From JBAYOE01 sp050950065 (GTDB lineage Bacteria; Spirochaetota; Spirochaetia; Sphaerochaetales; Sphaerochaetaceae): a stretch of 64,000 bases of DNA. Position 1 is the stretch's first letter. Every line of letters starts with the position of its first letter. The notes beneath the pieces were generated by a model. The model did not search any database. It was not told where the DNA came from and saw nothing but the letters and a program-made list of their open reading frames with translations. Shown in pieces: positions 1-8,769 of the stretch. The translations under genes were made by a program, and so were the position numbers. The DNA lies in the NCBI GenBank assembly GCA_050950065.1, contig JBMNGX010000006.1, forward strand, positions 62,001-126,000, in the 5' to 3' direction.

Positions 1-1706
1 ATCTTAAATCTACTGGTGTTAGCGATGATAAACTTGAAAGTTACTACAATATGAGTCATCGCATTGCTCAAGAAGAGCGAACCATCAGAAAAGCCGATAT
101 GGTGATAACCAGTACCAACTACGAAAGAAAGAAGTTGTACAGCTCTTATGAGAACCACCAAATTGATAAATTTAAAGTGGTTCCACCAGGGTTGGATTTA
201 GAGAAATTCTTTCCCTATTACCACTATGAAATTAACGACCCATCGGTAACTGAAGGGCAAAAAATGGCCCAATTTTCAATGATGAAAGAGCTACAGAGGT
301 TTTTCACCAATTTTGATAAACCACTAATACTATCTCTTTGTCGCCCTGAAGCTAGAAAGAATATCGATTTACTAATTGAAATTTATGGTAAGAGTAAAGA
401 GTTGCAAGCAATTGCGAACTTGGCAATCTTTGCCGGCATTCGAGAAGATATCAACACAATGGAGGAGGGGGAGAAAGAGGTTCTCACCGATATGTTGTTG
501 TTGATGGATAGATACGATTTGTATGGGAAGATGGCAATTCCCAAACACCACAACCCAGAAAAAGATGTTCCAGAGTTGTACAGAATAGCTGCCTTGAAAA
601 AAGGGGTGTTCGTTAGTGCGGCTGCTTTAGAGAACTTTGGTTTAACCTTTATTGAAGCTGCTGCAGTTGGACTGCCTTTCATTGGAACAACTCGAGGTGG
701 AGTGCAAGATATTCAACAAAACTGTAACTGTGGTATTTTAGTAAATATTGATGATCACAAGAAGTTAAGCGATACAATTCACAACATCTTAACTGACCAA
801 CAAAAATGGTCTGAGCTTTCACAAAATGGGGTGGAAAAAATTTGGCAAGTTTACAATTGGAAAACTCACTGTGACACCTATTTAGATCGCCTAAATTGGG
901 CAGTTGAACAACATAAAGAGAGAAAATCTTTAGATAGTAGATACGAAAAGAGTATGGCTAAAAGAATTGGCTCTGTTGATTTTCTTTTTATTAGCGATAT
1001 TGATAACACCCTTACTGGTGATGAAAATGGCCTCAAAAAACTGGGATCTTATTTAGAAGAAAATCACAGCAGTGTGTGCTTTGGAGTTGCAACAGGAAGG
1101 CACTTAGAGTCGGCAAAAGAGATTTTAGATAAGTACAATTTAAAACCCGATATCTTAATAACTTCAGTTGGTAGTGAAATCTACTACGGTAAAAACCTAT
1201 TAGCAGATAAAGGGTGGAGTGCTTTTATCCGTAGAAGATGGTACCCAGATCGAATAAAAGAGGCTTTAAAAGATTTTGAAGGCCTTAGTTTACAAACAGA
1301 GGTTGGCTCTCAACGCTCTTTTAAAGTTAGTTACGATATTAAAGGTGTTAAAGATTTTAATAACTTAGTTTTAGAGGTGACAAAAGAGCTTGAAAAGACA
1401 AAGAGTGCTTTTAATCTTGTTGTTTCACACGAAAACTTTTTAGATATCCTCCCTTACAGAGCTTCCAAAGGTTCTGCTATTAAGTACATCGCTTGGAAGT
1501 GGAACATTGAAGGTAATAAAGTTATTACAGCAGGGGATTCTGGTAATGATATAGATATGTTAAAAAAACCTTTTAAAGGGATTGTTGTTGCCAATCATGA
1601 AAAATCGCTCGATAAATTAAAAGATGCAAAGAACATCTACTTTACCGAGCGATCAAATGCCCATGGTGTAATTGAAGGGCTCAAAAAGCTTAAGGTTATC
1701 CCTTAA
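1..1706 (+). CDS. Sucrose-phosphate synthase with fused sucrose-phosphatase domain (5' partial)
   Basis: The reading frame is open from base 3 with no stop before the first ATG at 51, so the gene begins upstream of the window. The first part is the C-terminal half of a GT-B (GT4) glycosyltransferase. It has the family signature around bases 610-700 (ENFGLTFIEAA followed by G-x-P and a TxxGG loop), which binds the nucleotide sugar. From about base 970 a HAD phosphatase domain starts with DIDNT (motif I) and carries GDSGNDIDML (motif IV), so the phosphatase half looks catalytically intact. Together these would make sucrose-6-phosphate from UDP-glucose and fructose-6-P and then dephosphorylate it, in the cytosol. 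The stop overlaps the convergent aconitase stop by 4 bases through a TTAA. A mannosyl-fructose-phosphate synthase is a less likely alternative. Confidence 0.85.
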   Translation, partial: LKSTGVSDDKLESYYNMSHRIAQEERTIRKADMVITSTNYERKKLYSSYENHQIDKFKVVPPGLDLEKFFPYYHYEINDPSVTEGQKMAQFSMMKELQRFFTNFDKPLILSLCRPEARKNIDLLIEIYGKSKELQAIANLAIFAGIREDINTMEEGEKEVLTDMLLLMDRYDLYGKMAIPKHHNPEKDVPELYRIAALKKGVFVSAAALENFGLTFIEAAAVGLPFIGTTRGGVQDIQQNCNCGILVNIDDHKKLSDTIHNILTDQQKWSELSQNGVEKIWQVYNWKTHCDTYLDRLNWAVEQHKERKSLDSRYEKSMAKRIGSVDFLFISDIDNTLTGDENGLKKLGSYLEENHSSVCFGVATGRHLESAKEILDKYNLKPDILITSVGSEIYYGKNLLADKGWSAFIRRRWYPDRIKEALKDFEGLSLQTEVGSQRSFKVSYDIKGVKDFNNLVLEVTKELEKTKSAFNLVVSHENFLDILPYRASKGSAIKYIAWKWNIEGNKVITAGDSGNDIDMLKKPFKGIVVANHEKSLDKLKDAKNIYFTERSNAHGVIEGLKKLKVIP

Positions 1707-4339
1707 GCTTTAGGATAGAGCATCTTTCTTAACACGTAGTGTAAAATTCCACCGTTTTTGTAGTAAGTTACCTCAATAGGTGAATCTAAACGACAAGTGG
1801 TGTTAAATTTCACCTGCTTGCCATCTTTTTTAGTTGCAGTAACTTCTAAAGTACATCTTGGTTGAAGATTATCGCTAAGGGGGATAGAAAATTGCTCATC
1901 CCCATTTAAACCAAGTGAATCAAAACTTACTCCCTCTTCAAATGTTAGAGGAAGAACACCCATTCCAACTAAGTTGCTTCTGTGAATTCTCTCAAACGAC
2001 TCAGCAATAACTGCTTTAACGCCCAATAAACGTGTTCCTTTAGCTGCCCAATCCCGAGATGAACCAGTTCCGTACTCCTTACCAACGATTACAACTAAAT
2101 CTCTGCCCTCTTTTTGATATGCCATCGATGCATCATAAACAAACATCTCATCCTCTTGTGGGAACTTTTTAGTAAAACCACCCTCTTTAGGGGCAACTAG
2201 TTTTTGTTTTATGCGGGTATTTCCAAAAGTACCTCTAACCATAACATCGTGGTTTCCTCTTCTACTTCCATAAGAGTTGAACATCTGTTGCTCTACATTT
2301 AAAGAACTAAGGTAAGTTCCTGCAGGGTAGGTTGGATCAATTGAACCAGCTGGACTGATATGATCAGTAGTTACCGAATCCCCCATAACTAACAAAGGAT
2401 AAGCATCTTTAACACCTTTAATTTGGGGTTTTTCTTTAGGGAAGTTATTAAAGAAAGGAACTTTAGCAATGTAGGTTGAGTTTTTGTCCCAGTGGTAAGT
2501 ATCACCATCAGGGGCATAAAGCTCTTGCCATTTCTCATCACCTAAGAAAATATCTTTGTACTTTTCAATGAAAGCTTTTTTATGAACGTGTTGGTGGGCT
2601 AAGGCTATAGTCTCTTCGTTATCAGGCCACAATTCACTTAAAAATACCTCTTTACCATCTTTATCTATGCCTAAAGACTCTTTAGTTAAATCAATATCAA
2701 TTCTTCCAGCTAGTGCGTAAGCAACAACTAAAGGGGGACTCATTAAAAATGAGGCTTTAACGTTTTTATGGATTCTTCCATCAAAGTTTCTATTTCCAGA
2801 TAAAACACTAGCTAAAGTTAAATCATTTTCTACTTGAGCTTTCTCAATTTCAGGATTAAGTGGTCCAGAATTTCCAATACAGGTAGTACACCCATAAGCA
2901 ACAATATTAAACCCAAGTTCTTCTAAAGAGCTAAGCAGTCCACTATTTTGTAAATAATCTTTAACTACTTGAGAACCTGGGGCCAAAGAAGTTTTTACCC
3001 AAGGGGCAATTTTTAATCCTCTAGCAACAGCTCTTTGAGCAACTTGCCCTGCTGCAATCATAACTGAGGGGTTGCTTGTGTTAGTACAACTGGTAATTGC
3101 TGCAATAGCTACAGAACCATCGTGTAAGGTTGTTTTTTTTCCATCAAGGTCGATTTCAACACTCTTATCCTTACCAATAGTAGTTCGCTCCAAAATAACT
3201 TTATCGGCAGCTTCTAAGTTTATTCGATCTTGGGGACGAGAAGGGCCTGCAATGGAAGGGACAACTGTAGCTAAATCTAACTCTAAAATTCGATCGTAAG
3301 AGGCACTCTTGTTTGGATCGTGGAATAAGGAGTTTGCTTTACAATAAAGTTCTGTTCTCTTTGCCCATTGATCTCTTCCTGTGAGAACTAAGTACTCAAT
3401 ACTCTTTTCATCAACTGGGAAAAATCCCATTGTTGCCCCATACTCAGGACTCATATTGGCAATGGTGGCTCGATCAGGAAGATCTAATGAAGCTAAACCT
3501 GGTCCAAAGTATTCAACAAAAGCTCCAACAACTTTCATCTCACGCAATAGGTTTGTTAAAGTTAAAACTAAGTCGGTAGCTGTACAGTTGTGGGCCATTT
3601 TACCATGAAGTTTAACGCCAACAACTTCAGGAATTGGCATGAAGTAGGGTTGGCCTAAAATAACTGCCTCAGCCTCTATTCCACCAACACCCCATCCCAT
3701 AACACCAAGACCGTTTATCATAGTGGTGTGACTATCAGTTCCTACTAAAGAGTCGGGGAATAGGACACCCTCTTGCTCTCTAACACCTTGAGCTAAATAC
3801 TCTAAGTTAACTTGGTGACAAATTCCAGAATTTGGGGGAACTATTTTCAAATTAGAGAAAGACTTTTGAGCCCACTTTAATAGTGAGTAGCGTTCATGGT
3901 TTCTCTTATACTCAAATTCAACGTTCTCATCTAAAGAGGTGGGAACACCATACGAGTCAACTTGAACTGAGTGGTCTATTATTACATCTACTGGAACGTG
4001 AGGATTGATAATTTTAGGATCTTGCCCCACATCTTTAACTGCATCCCTTAAAGCTGCTAAATCAACTATAGCGGGAACTCCAGTGAAATCTTGCATTAAA
4101 ACTCTTTCTGGGTGGAAAGGAATTTCTGATGGGCGTTCTACTTTATTTTCACGATCTGCCACAGCATTCAACACTGAATCGTCAAAACCTAATTCACTTT
4201 GGTGGCGCATTAAGTTCTCTAAAAGGACTCTTAAAGAGTAGGGAATTTGCTCTAACTTCTCTTTAGAAAACTTTTTAATATCGTAGTAGGAATAGCTTTT
4301 CCCATCTATATCAATCTTACTTATAAATTTTTCAGACAT
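1703..4339 (-). CDS. acnA: Aconitate hydratase AcnA
   Basis: The product is 878 residues, close to the ~890 usual for AcnA/IRP1-type aconitases. It interconverts citrate and isocitrate through a [4Fe-4S] cluster. The cluster Cys ligands are visible as SCTNTSNPSV and GCTTCIGNSGP. The substrate-loop region GTDSHTTMINGLGVMGWGVGG is family-typical, and the C-terminal swivel domain contains GKEYGTGSSRDWAAKG. The start is set by GGAGG 6-10 bases before the ATG. It probably works with the isocitrate dehydrogenase at 8770 to form the oxidative branch from citrate to 2-oxoglutarate; the two genes are not in one operon. No citrate synthase is in the window. Confidence 0.96.
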   Translation of the reverse strand: MSEKFISKIDIDGKSYSYYDIKKFSKEKLEQIPYSLRVLLENLMRHQSELGFDDSVLNAVADRENKVERPSEIPFHPERVLMQDFTGVPAIVDLAALRDAVKDVGQDPKIINPHVPVDVIIDHSVQVDSYGVPTSLDENVEFEYKRNHERYSLLKWAQKSFSNLKIVPPNSGICHQVNLEYLAQGVREQEGVLFPDSLVGTDSHTTMINGLGVMGWGVGGIEAEAVILGQPYFMPIPEVVGVKLHGKMAHNCTATDLVLTLTNLLREMKVVGAFVEYFGPGLASLDLPDRATIANMSPEYGATMGFFPVDEKSIEYLVLTGRDQWAKRTELYCKANSLFHDPNKSASYDRILELDLATVVPSIAGPSRPQDRINLEAADKVILERTTIGKDKSVEIDLDGKKTTLHDGSVAIAAITSCTNTSNPSVMIAAGQVAQRAVARGLKIAPWVKTSLAPGSQVVKDYLQNSGLLSSLEELGFNIVAYGCTTCIGNSGPLNPEIEKAQVENDLTLASVLSGNRNFDGRIHKNVKASFLMSPPLVVAYALAGRIDIDLTKESLGIDKDGKEVFLSELWPDNEETIALAHQHVHKKAFIEKYKDIFLGDEKWQELYAPDGDTYHWDKNSTYIAKVPFFNNFPKEKPQIKGVKDAYPLLVMGDSVTTDHISPAGSIDPTYPAGTYLSSLNVEQQMFNSYGSRRGNHDVMVRGTFGNTRIKQKLVAPKEGGFTKKFPQEDEMFVYDASMAYQKEGRDLVVIVGKEYGTGSSRDWAAKGTRLLGVKAVIAESFERIHRSNLVGMGVLPLTFEEGVSFDSLGLNGDEQFSIPLSDNLQPRCTLEVTATKKDGKQVKFNTTCRLDSPIEVTYYKNGGILHYVLRKMLYPKA

Positions 4340-4371
4340 ACATTTCCTCCATCTTTACTTAGCATACATTT

Positions 4372-6960
4372 CTACTTAAAAGTGTGCAAGTTATCAAAGA
4401 GGAGGTTGCCCAGTTCAATACCTAAATTGAACTTGAAATCATCAGTTGCAATACTATAAGCAACTTTACCAAAAAGAGTTATTTCTGAAGAGGCTCCTAA
4501 CACAATATCTGTAGATAAAATAGCCCCTAAAGTTAAATCATCATCCCAAACAAACCCTTTGTTTAGGTAGTAGAGCCTCTTTTGAGCATATAAAGAGAGT
4601 TTTAAGCCAGTAAGACCTCCCAAAGGAATTGGTTGGTCAAACTTACTTAGTTGCCAACTATACTTGAAAGTTGTCAAAAACTCCCCTAAAAGATCTTGAT
4701 TTGGTAGTTTAACTAGAACTCCCTCTAAGTCTAACGAAACTATTTGACTAGTTGCTAAAGGAACTTGCCCATAAAGATTTAAGACTGCCACAAGTCTCTG
4801 ATAAGTTTCATCAAAGGTATTTTCATATTGTGCAAGGGCACTAGTAAGTAATCGATAACGGCCTAATCTGTTGTAGGGACTAACAGGTGAACTAAGTTGG
4901 TAAAGAACTCTACCCAAAATTGAGTAGTGAGTGTATGTAGGTTTTTTAGTTAAAAGTGCACCAACAGAAGAGACTACTAAATGGTTAGCTTTTAAGGTGG
5001 TTATATCGATTGTGATATAGTTTAACTGCCCACCAAGAGAGAACTCTTTGAATTTAAAGGTCTCATCAAAATCAACATTTGCACTGATGTTTGTGACAAA
5101 GGGGCCTTTATTAAAATCATAAGAGAGACGTGCAAAAAACTCTTTTGCTTTAAGGCGGTATCCACTAGACACAACAATTGTGTGTTGTTCTAATAAGCTT
5201 TGGAAAAATAAAGTGGCTCCTAAAGGAAAATCTTCACTATCATCTATAGAGATAGGGAGCCAAAAAGAGAACTTTGGTAAGTCTATGAACTTCTTAGAAT
5301 TTAAAGGAGGATGTTTTACACTAGATGATAAAGCATTCTCTTCAAAAGCTGTCTCTTCAAACTCAAGGTTTTCTAAAGTAAGTTGTCTAACAATAATGCC
5401 ACTAGGTGAGTAGGTAGTATAAATTAAAAAAGAGTGATCTTTGGTTGCACTTAGTATTGGTGTTGGAGAACCTACAACTTTAAAGATTTTATCTTCTATT
5501 AAAGAGTAGCTGTATAGTTGTAATTTATCCTCTTTATCACTAACAAACCAAATTGTTTGATTATCAACAAACTGAGGATCTAAGATTAGATTAGGACTGT
5601 TTTTGATTAAACTATTGGTTTTACCATTTTCTACAATAATTAAAGAACTTAGTTTTTCCTTTAGCTCAACAAAGACAACCTTTTTCCCATCAACTTTAAC
5701 ATCGTGTAATGAACCTTTATCACTTTGATAAACAACTTCTTTTTCTTGGGTGTTTAAATCAAGTTTAATGAGTTTATCGCCTTGGGTAGCAAAAACAATG
5801 GCGTGATCTTCACTGACAGCAATTTGCTTTAATCTCTCTTTATTAGTGAGCTTCTTAGATTTGCCAGTTTCTAAGTTGTAAGAGTACAAATCGCTGTAGC
5901 TAACCATATCAACACCCAAAGATTTAAAGGAGGAAAAAGAGTAATTTGAATAGGTGAAATATAAGGAGTCATCAACTAAATCAAATTGGTTAAGCTCAAA
6001 CAAAGGAAGTCTTTTAGCAATCACTCTCTCCTCAGTGTAGTTATAAATCATTCCCCCTTTGTTATAACTCCTTACTAATCCAATGATGCCATTATTAGTT
6101 ATAAAAGGAAGATAATAGTCCCCTTCGTCTGCTTTTGAGAGTATTGTTGACTCTTTTTCGTCAATGACAAAGTTAGTGGTAGACTCTTTAATAGCCTCTG
6201 TGTAAAGCTCTTTAGCACTTTTATCAATCACTTTTTTAAAAGGACCAGATATCCCAAATAAAGGGAAAGTAGTGAACAAACGATTTATTTCATTAAAGGT
6301 GTCAAACCCATAATTTTCTATTAAATGGCTAACCATTAAATAGCCAGTTATGTAGCCACGATCAAAAGGATACACAGGGCTATGGTAAGAGCCTTTAGCT
6401 AAACTCCACATCTTATTTTCATAAAAAGGCACTTTGTATCTTAACTTCCAACTCTCATTTAAGCCTCTGCTATTTTCATTGTAAGTGGTAACTCCTTCAA
6501 TCCACCAAAGGGGCATTAAAAAAGAGTTAACCGAAGCAGCTCCTGGCCCAAAGATTGGTTTTAGAATTTTTGCAATTCCCACTGGTTGAGTTAAATGAAG
6601 ATAGTGACTTAATTCATGTGTTAAAAGGGTCTTCAACCAAGAGCCAGTAGTTAAGCCACTTTGTTGAGAGGCTGGAGGGGTGGTGTATAAGACTAACTTT
6701 GGATAAAGGGAAATAAAGTAACCATTAGCATCAACTGGGTTGCCACTTAAATAGATAGTTATCTTCTCTTTTGGCATGTAGTTAAACAGTGAGCTTAACG
6801 ATAACAAAACATCATCAGCAAAACTTAGAACTTCAGAAGCACTTTGCTCTTGGTTTTCATTAAAGACAATTTTAAAGTAGTCACTATCAACAAAGGAGTA
6901 ACTAAAAAGTTTGAAAGAGAGAATTAAGCTAAGAGCTACTATTAAAAGTCCCCTTTTCAT
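4372..6960 (-). CDS. Exported HExxH metallopeptidase-like protein with C-terminal beta-rich region
   Basis: I chose the ATG at 6960 because it starts directly at a signal peptide (MKRG then a hydrophobic stretch ending LFSYS); an upstream in-frame GTG at 6981 is possible. The mature protein begins with a gluzincin-like domain: HELSH near residue 115 gives the two zinc His and the catalytic Glu. A WWIEG about 40 residues later supplies the likely third ligand, as in the peptidase MA group. A middle section of repeated beta-propeller-like strands (residues ~270-540) follows. The last ~300 residues alternate polar and hydrophobic positions, ending in ...LLFDNLHTFK, as expected of an outer-membrane barrel. 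I cannot assign a substrate. It lies just downstream of nothing co-directional except acnA, with 32 bases between them. Confidence 0.6.
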   Translation of the reverse strand: MKRGLLIVALSLILSFKLFSYSFVDSDYFKIVFNENQEQSASEVLSFADDVLLSLSSLFNYMPKEKITIYLSGNPVDANGYFISLYPKLVLYTTPPASQQSGLTTGSWLKTLLTHELSHYLHLTQPVGIAKILKPIFGPGAASVNSFLMPLWWIEGVTTYNENSRGLNESWKLRYKVPFYENKMWSLAKGSYHSPVYPFDRGYITGYLMVSHLIENYGFDTFNEINRLFTTFPLFGISGPFKKVIDKSAKELYTEAIKESTTNFVIDEKESTILSKADEGDYYLPFITNNGIIGLVRSYNKGGMIYNYTEERVIAKRLPLFELNQFDLVDDSLYFTYSNYSFSSFKSLGVDMVSYSDLYSYNLETGKSKKLTNKERLKQIAVSEDHAIVFATQGDKLIKLDLNTQEKEVVYQSDKGSLHDVKVDGKKVVFVELKEKLSSLIIVENGKTNSLIKNSPNLILDPQFVDNQTIWFVSDKEDKLQLYSYSLIEDKIFKVVGSPTPILSATKDHSFLIYTTYSPSGIIVRQLTLENLEFEETAFEENALSSSVKHPPLNSKKFIDLPKFSFWLPISIDDSEDFPLGATLFFQSLLEQHTIVVSSGYRLKAKEFFARLSYDFNKGPFVTNISANVDFDETFKFKEFSLGGQLNYITIDITTLKANHLVVSSVGALLTKKPTYTHYSILGRVLYQLSSPVSPYNRLGRYRLLTSALAQYENTFDETYQRLVAVLNLYGQVPLATSQIVSLDLEGVLVKLPNQDLLGEFLTTFKYSWQLSKFDQPIPLGGLTGLKLSLYAQKRLYYLNKGFVWDDDLTLGAILSTDIVLGASSEITLFGKVAYSIATDDFKFNLGIELGNLLFDNLHTFK

Positions 6961-7076
6961 AATAAAAGAATAGCTATACACAGCTCTATTAACAAGGCAA
7001 ATCGTTTTTATAATTGCTAATTAGAGGTATTGGTTATAAAATCTAAGGTGGGTCTTTCTCAATTTGGAGGTAAACA

Positions 7077-7613
7077 ATGGTTAAAAAAACTCTATTAGTT
7101 GTCATGGCTCTTTTACTACTTACAAGTGTTGCCCTAGTTGCCAAAGTGCCAAGTATGGTTGAATTTGGTATTCTCAATTACTACTCAATCGAAGATATAA
7201 GTAGTAGTGAGTTTTCCAACTACTCACCAGGAATTAGAGGGTCTGTCTATTTAAATAATTGGTTTGGCTTATCAGGGGATGTGATTATGAGAGCCCCATT
7301 TGTTAAAGGAGAGCCCTATAAATTTATCCTTAGCGGCGATGCTGTATTTAGATGGGCAACAAATATTGTTGAAGTTTATGGAGCATTAGGACCCGCTTAC
7401 GATTTAGAAATTGATGAAACAGATGTCTCTCTTCCCTCTACTATCCGTTTTGGAGTAAGAGGTGGTTTTGATTTCAATATAACTCCCCTATTTAGTGTAG
7501 GAGTTGAAGCGAACCACATCATACAAGACATTAGTAGCATCGTCGGCAAAACGTTAGAGTACGATTTAAAAAGAGATGTTTTTGTAGGAATAACTTTAAA
7601 AGTTAAACTCTAA
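7077..7613 (+). CDS. Predicted outer-membrane beta-barrel protein
   Basis: The product is 178 residues with a clear signal peptide (MVKK plus a hydrophobic run to VALVAK) and a good SD (GGAGG, 6 bases from ATG). The mature part is rich in alternating aromatic/Gly strands (for example VYGALGPAYDLEI, FDFNITPLFSVGVEAN) and ends in a hydrophobic alternating segment (FVGITLKVKL). This is the shape of a small 8-strand outer-membrane barrel or porin-like protein. No catalytic motif is visible. It is a single gene, divergent from the HExxH protein and abutting the convergent DUF3783 gene. Confidence 0.55.
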   Translation: MVKKTLLVVMALLLLTSVALVAKVPSMVEFGILNYYSIEDISSSEFSNYSPGIRGSVYLNNWFGLSGDVIMRAPFVKGEPYKFILSGDAVFRWATNIVEVYGALGPAYDLEIDETDVSLPSTIRFGVRGGFDFNITPLFSVGVEANHIIQDISSIVGKTLEYDLKRDVFVGITLKVKL

Positions 7614-7931
7614 TCACTTAGGAGGATTCTCTTTTAAATAGAGATGCTCCTCTTGCACATCCTTAACAACATCACTCAGTTTCCACTCGAGTGATGTTGG
7701 TGTTGTCATTGCAAAGGCAACTTCAACATCCATTCCCACTTGTTGTTTAACAGCTTTCATTATTGCAAAAATCTGCTCGTGAGAAAAATCGTGTAAAATC
7801 ACCACTTTTGGTTTATCAGTTTGTTTGTTTTTATTATCCATAACGGTATGGTAATGGGCTTTTAAAACAGAGGCAAGTCTTCTGTTAAGTTGTCGATTAC
7901 TTTTACAATCATTATATTCATAGAAACACAA
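7614..7931 (-). CDS. DUF3783 family small protein
   Basis: This small protein has the DUF3783 pattern: a VVILHDFSHEQIFAIMKAVKQ opening helix/strand, then a central AFAMTTPTSLEWKLSDVVKDV in which the T-P-T-x-x-W core is typical, and EEH near the end. The function of the family is unknown. The start is uncertain. The longest frame begins with a TTG at 7931 and has no clear SD. The ATG at 7841 would give a 75-residue protein containing the entire conserved core. The gene shares a short intergenic region with divergently transcribed sodA, which may link it to oxidative stress; that link is inference only. Confidence 0.6.
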   Translation of the reverse strand: MCFYEYNDCKSNRQLNRRLASVLKAHYHTVMDNKNKQTDKPKVVILHDFSHEQIFAIMKAVKQQVGMDVEVAFAMTTPTSLEWKLSDVVKDVQEEHLYLKENPPK

Positions 7932-7962
7932 TGGAACTAATTCTAGTTCTAGGAGGATAAAA

Positions 7963-8577
7963 ATGTTTAAAAAATATGAGTTACCTTACAGTTTCGATGC
8001 ATTAGAACCACACATCGACGCTTTGACTATGGAGACCCACTACACAAAACACCATAGTGCTTATACAAACAACTTCAATGGAGCATTAGAGAAAGCTGAC
8101 AATTTAGCCAACTTATCAATTGAAGAGATTTTAGGATCTTTAGATAAAGTCTCTGATAGTCCACTAAGAACTACATTGCAAAATAATGGAGGTGGTTATT
8201 ATAACCACAACCTCTATTTCTCAATTCTGGCACCTAATGGACAATCTTCTCCTCAAGGAGCCCTACTAAGACAAATTGAAGCAAACTTTGGCTCATTTGA
8301 GAGTATGGTTGAAAAAGTTTCTGCTTTAGGAGCAGGTAGGTTTGGTTCTGGATGGGCTTGGCTAAGTAAAGATAGTAAAGGTAATTTAGTTGCCTCTTCT
8401 ACTGCTAACCAAGATAACCCACTTATGGAAGGTGGTGGATTAACACCTGTTTTAGGTATCGACGTGTGGGAGCACGCCTACTACCTTAAGTACAAAAACT
8501 TAAGAGCAGATTACATTAAAGCATTCTGGAATGTTGTCGACTGGGCAGCAGTAGAGAAGCTTTACGAAATGGCTTAA
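7963..8577 (+). CDS. sodA: Superoxide dismutase, Fe/Mn family
   Basis: The product is 204 residues, full length for the family. It dismutates superoxide to peroxide and oxygen in the cytosol. Metal ligands are visible: His in METHYTKHHSAY (near residue 27), His in NNGGGYYNHNLYF (near 79), and Asp and His in the signature DVWEHAYYLKYKNLRADY (near 165-169). SD AGGAGG precedes the ATG by 7 bases. With the catalase at 20452 it forms an oxygen-defence set. A strong terminator at 8587-8614 follows, so it is probably monocistronic. Metal preference (Mn or Fe) cannot be told from sequence alone. Confidence 0.96.
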   Translation: MFKKYELPYSFDALEPHIDALTMETHYTKHHSAYTNNFNGALEKADNLANLSIEEILGSLDKVSDSPLRTTLQNNGGGYYNHNLYFSILAPNGQSSPQGALLRQIEANFGSFESMVEKVSALGAGRFGSGWAWLSKDSKGNLVASSTANQDNPLMEGGGLTPVLGIDVWEHAYYLKYKNLRADYIKAFWNVVDWAAVEKLYEMA

Positions 8578-8586
8578 ATGAATCGA

Positions 8587-8614
8587 GGGGGCACTTAAAA
8601 ATGCCCCCTTTCTA
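8587..8614 (+). terminator. Rho-independent terminator of sodA
   Basis: A perfect 7-bp stem GGGGGCA/TGCCCCC (8587-8593 and 8602-8608) with an 8-base loop is followed by a T-rich tail. Confidence 0.9.
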
Positions 8615-8643
8615 TTTTTAATTAGAGTTGTAAAGAAATCTTT

Positions 8644-8696
8644 AAATCTTTCTATTTATAAATGAGACAAATCATATAAATAGAGAGATTTTTTTG
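8644..8696 (+). promoter_or_regulatory. 16-bp hairpin with T-tract between sodA and icd
   Basis: Arms 8645-8660 and 8675-8690 pair over 16 positions with a single G-U, around a 14-base loop, and six T follow. The shape is that of an intrinsic terminator or attenuator. It lies after the sodA terminator and 74 bases before icd, so it is either a second terminator or an attenuator in the icd leader. Confidence 0.55.
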
Positions 8697-8700
8697 GGTG

Positions 8701-8727
8701 TTAGCAAAAAATATTTATTTTTGCTAA
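8701..8727. promoter_or_regulatory. Perfect 10-bp inverted repeat upstream of icd
   Basis: TTAGCAAAAA at 8701-8710 and TTTTTGCTAA at 8718-8727 are perfect reverse complements separated by 7 AT bases, 42 bases before the icd start. It could be a regulator-binding site or a leader hairpin; it is placed where an operator would be. Confidence 0.5.
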
Positions 8728-8769
8728 ACTGCAACTCAATTGAAAGTGAATTTGTTTTGAGGAGAACAC

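Noticed and set aside
1700..1710. 4-base convergent stop overlaps (1703 and 23651)
   Set aside because: Both come from a self-complementary TTAA serving as two stops; common in compact genomes.
3072..3608. Plus-strand ORFs inside acnA
   Set aside because: They are shadows of the well-conserved aconitase on the other strand.
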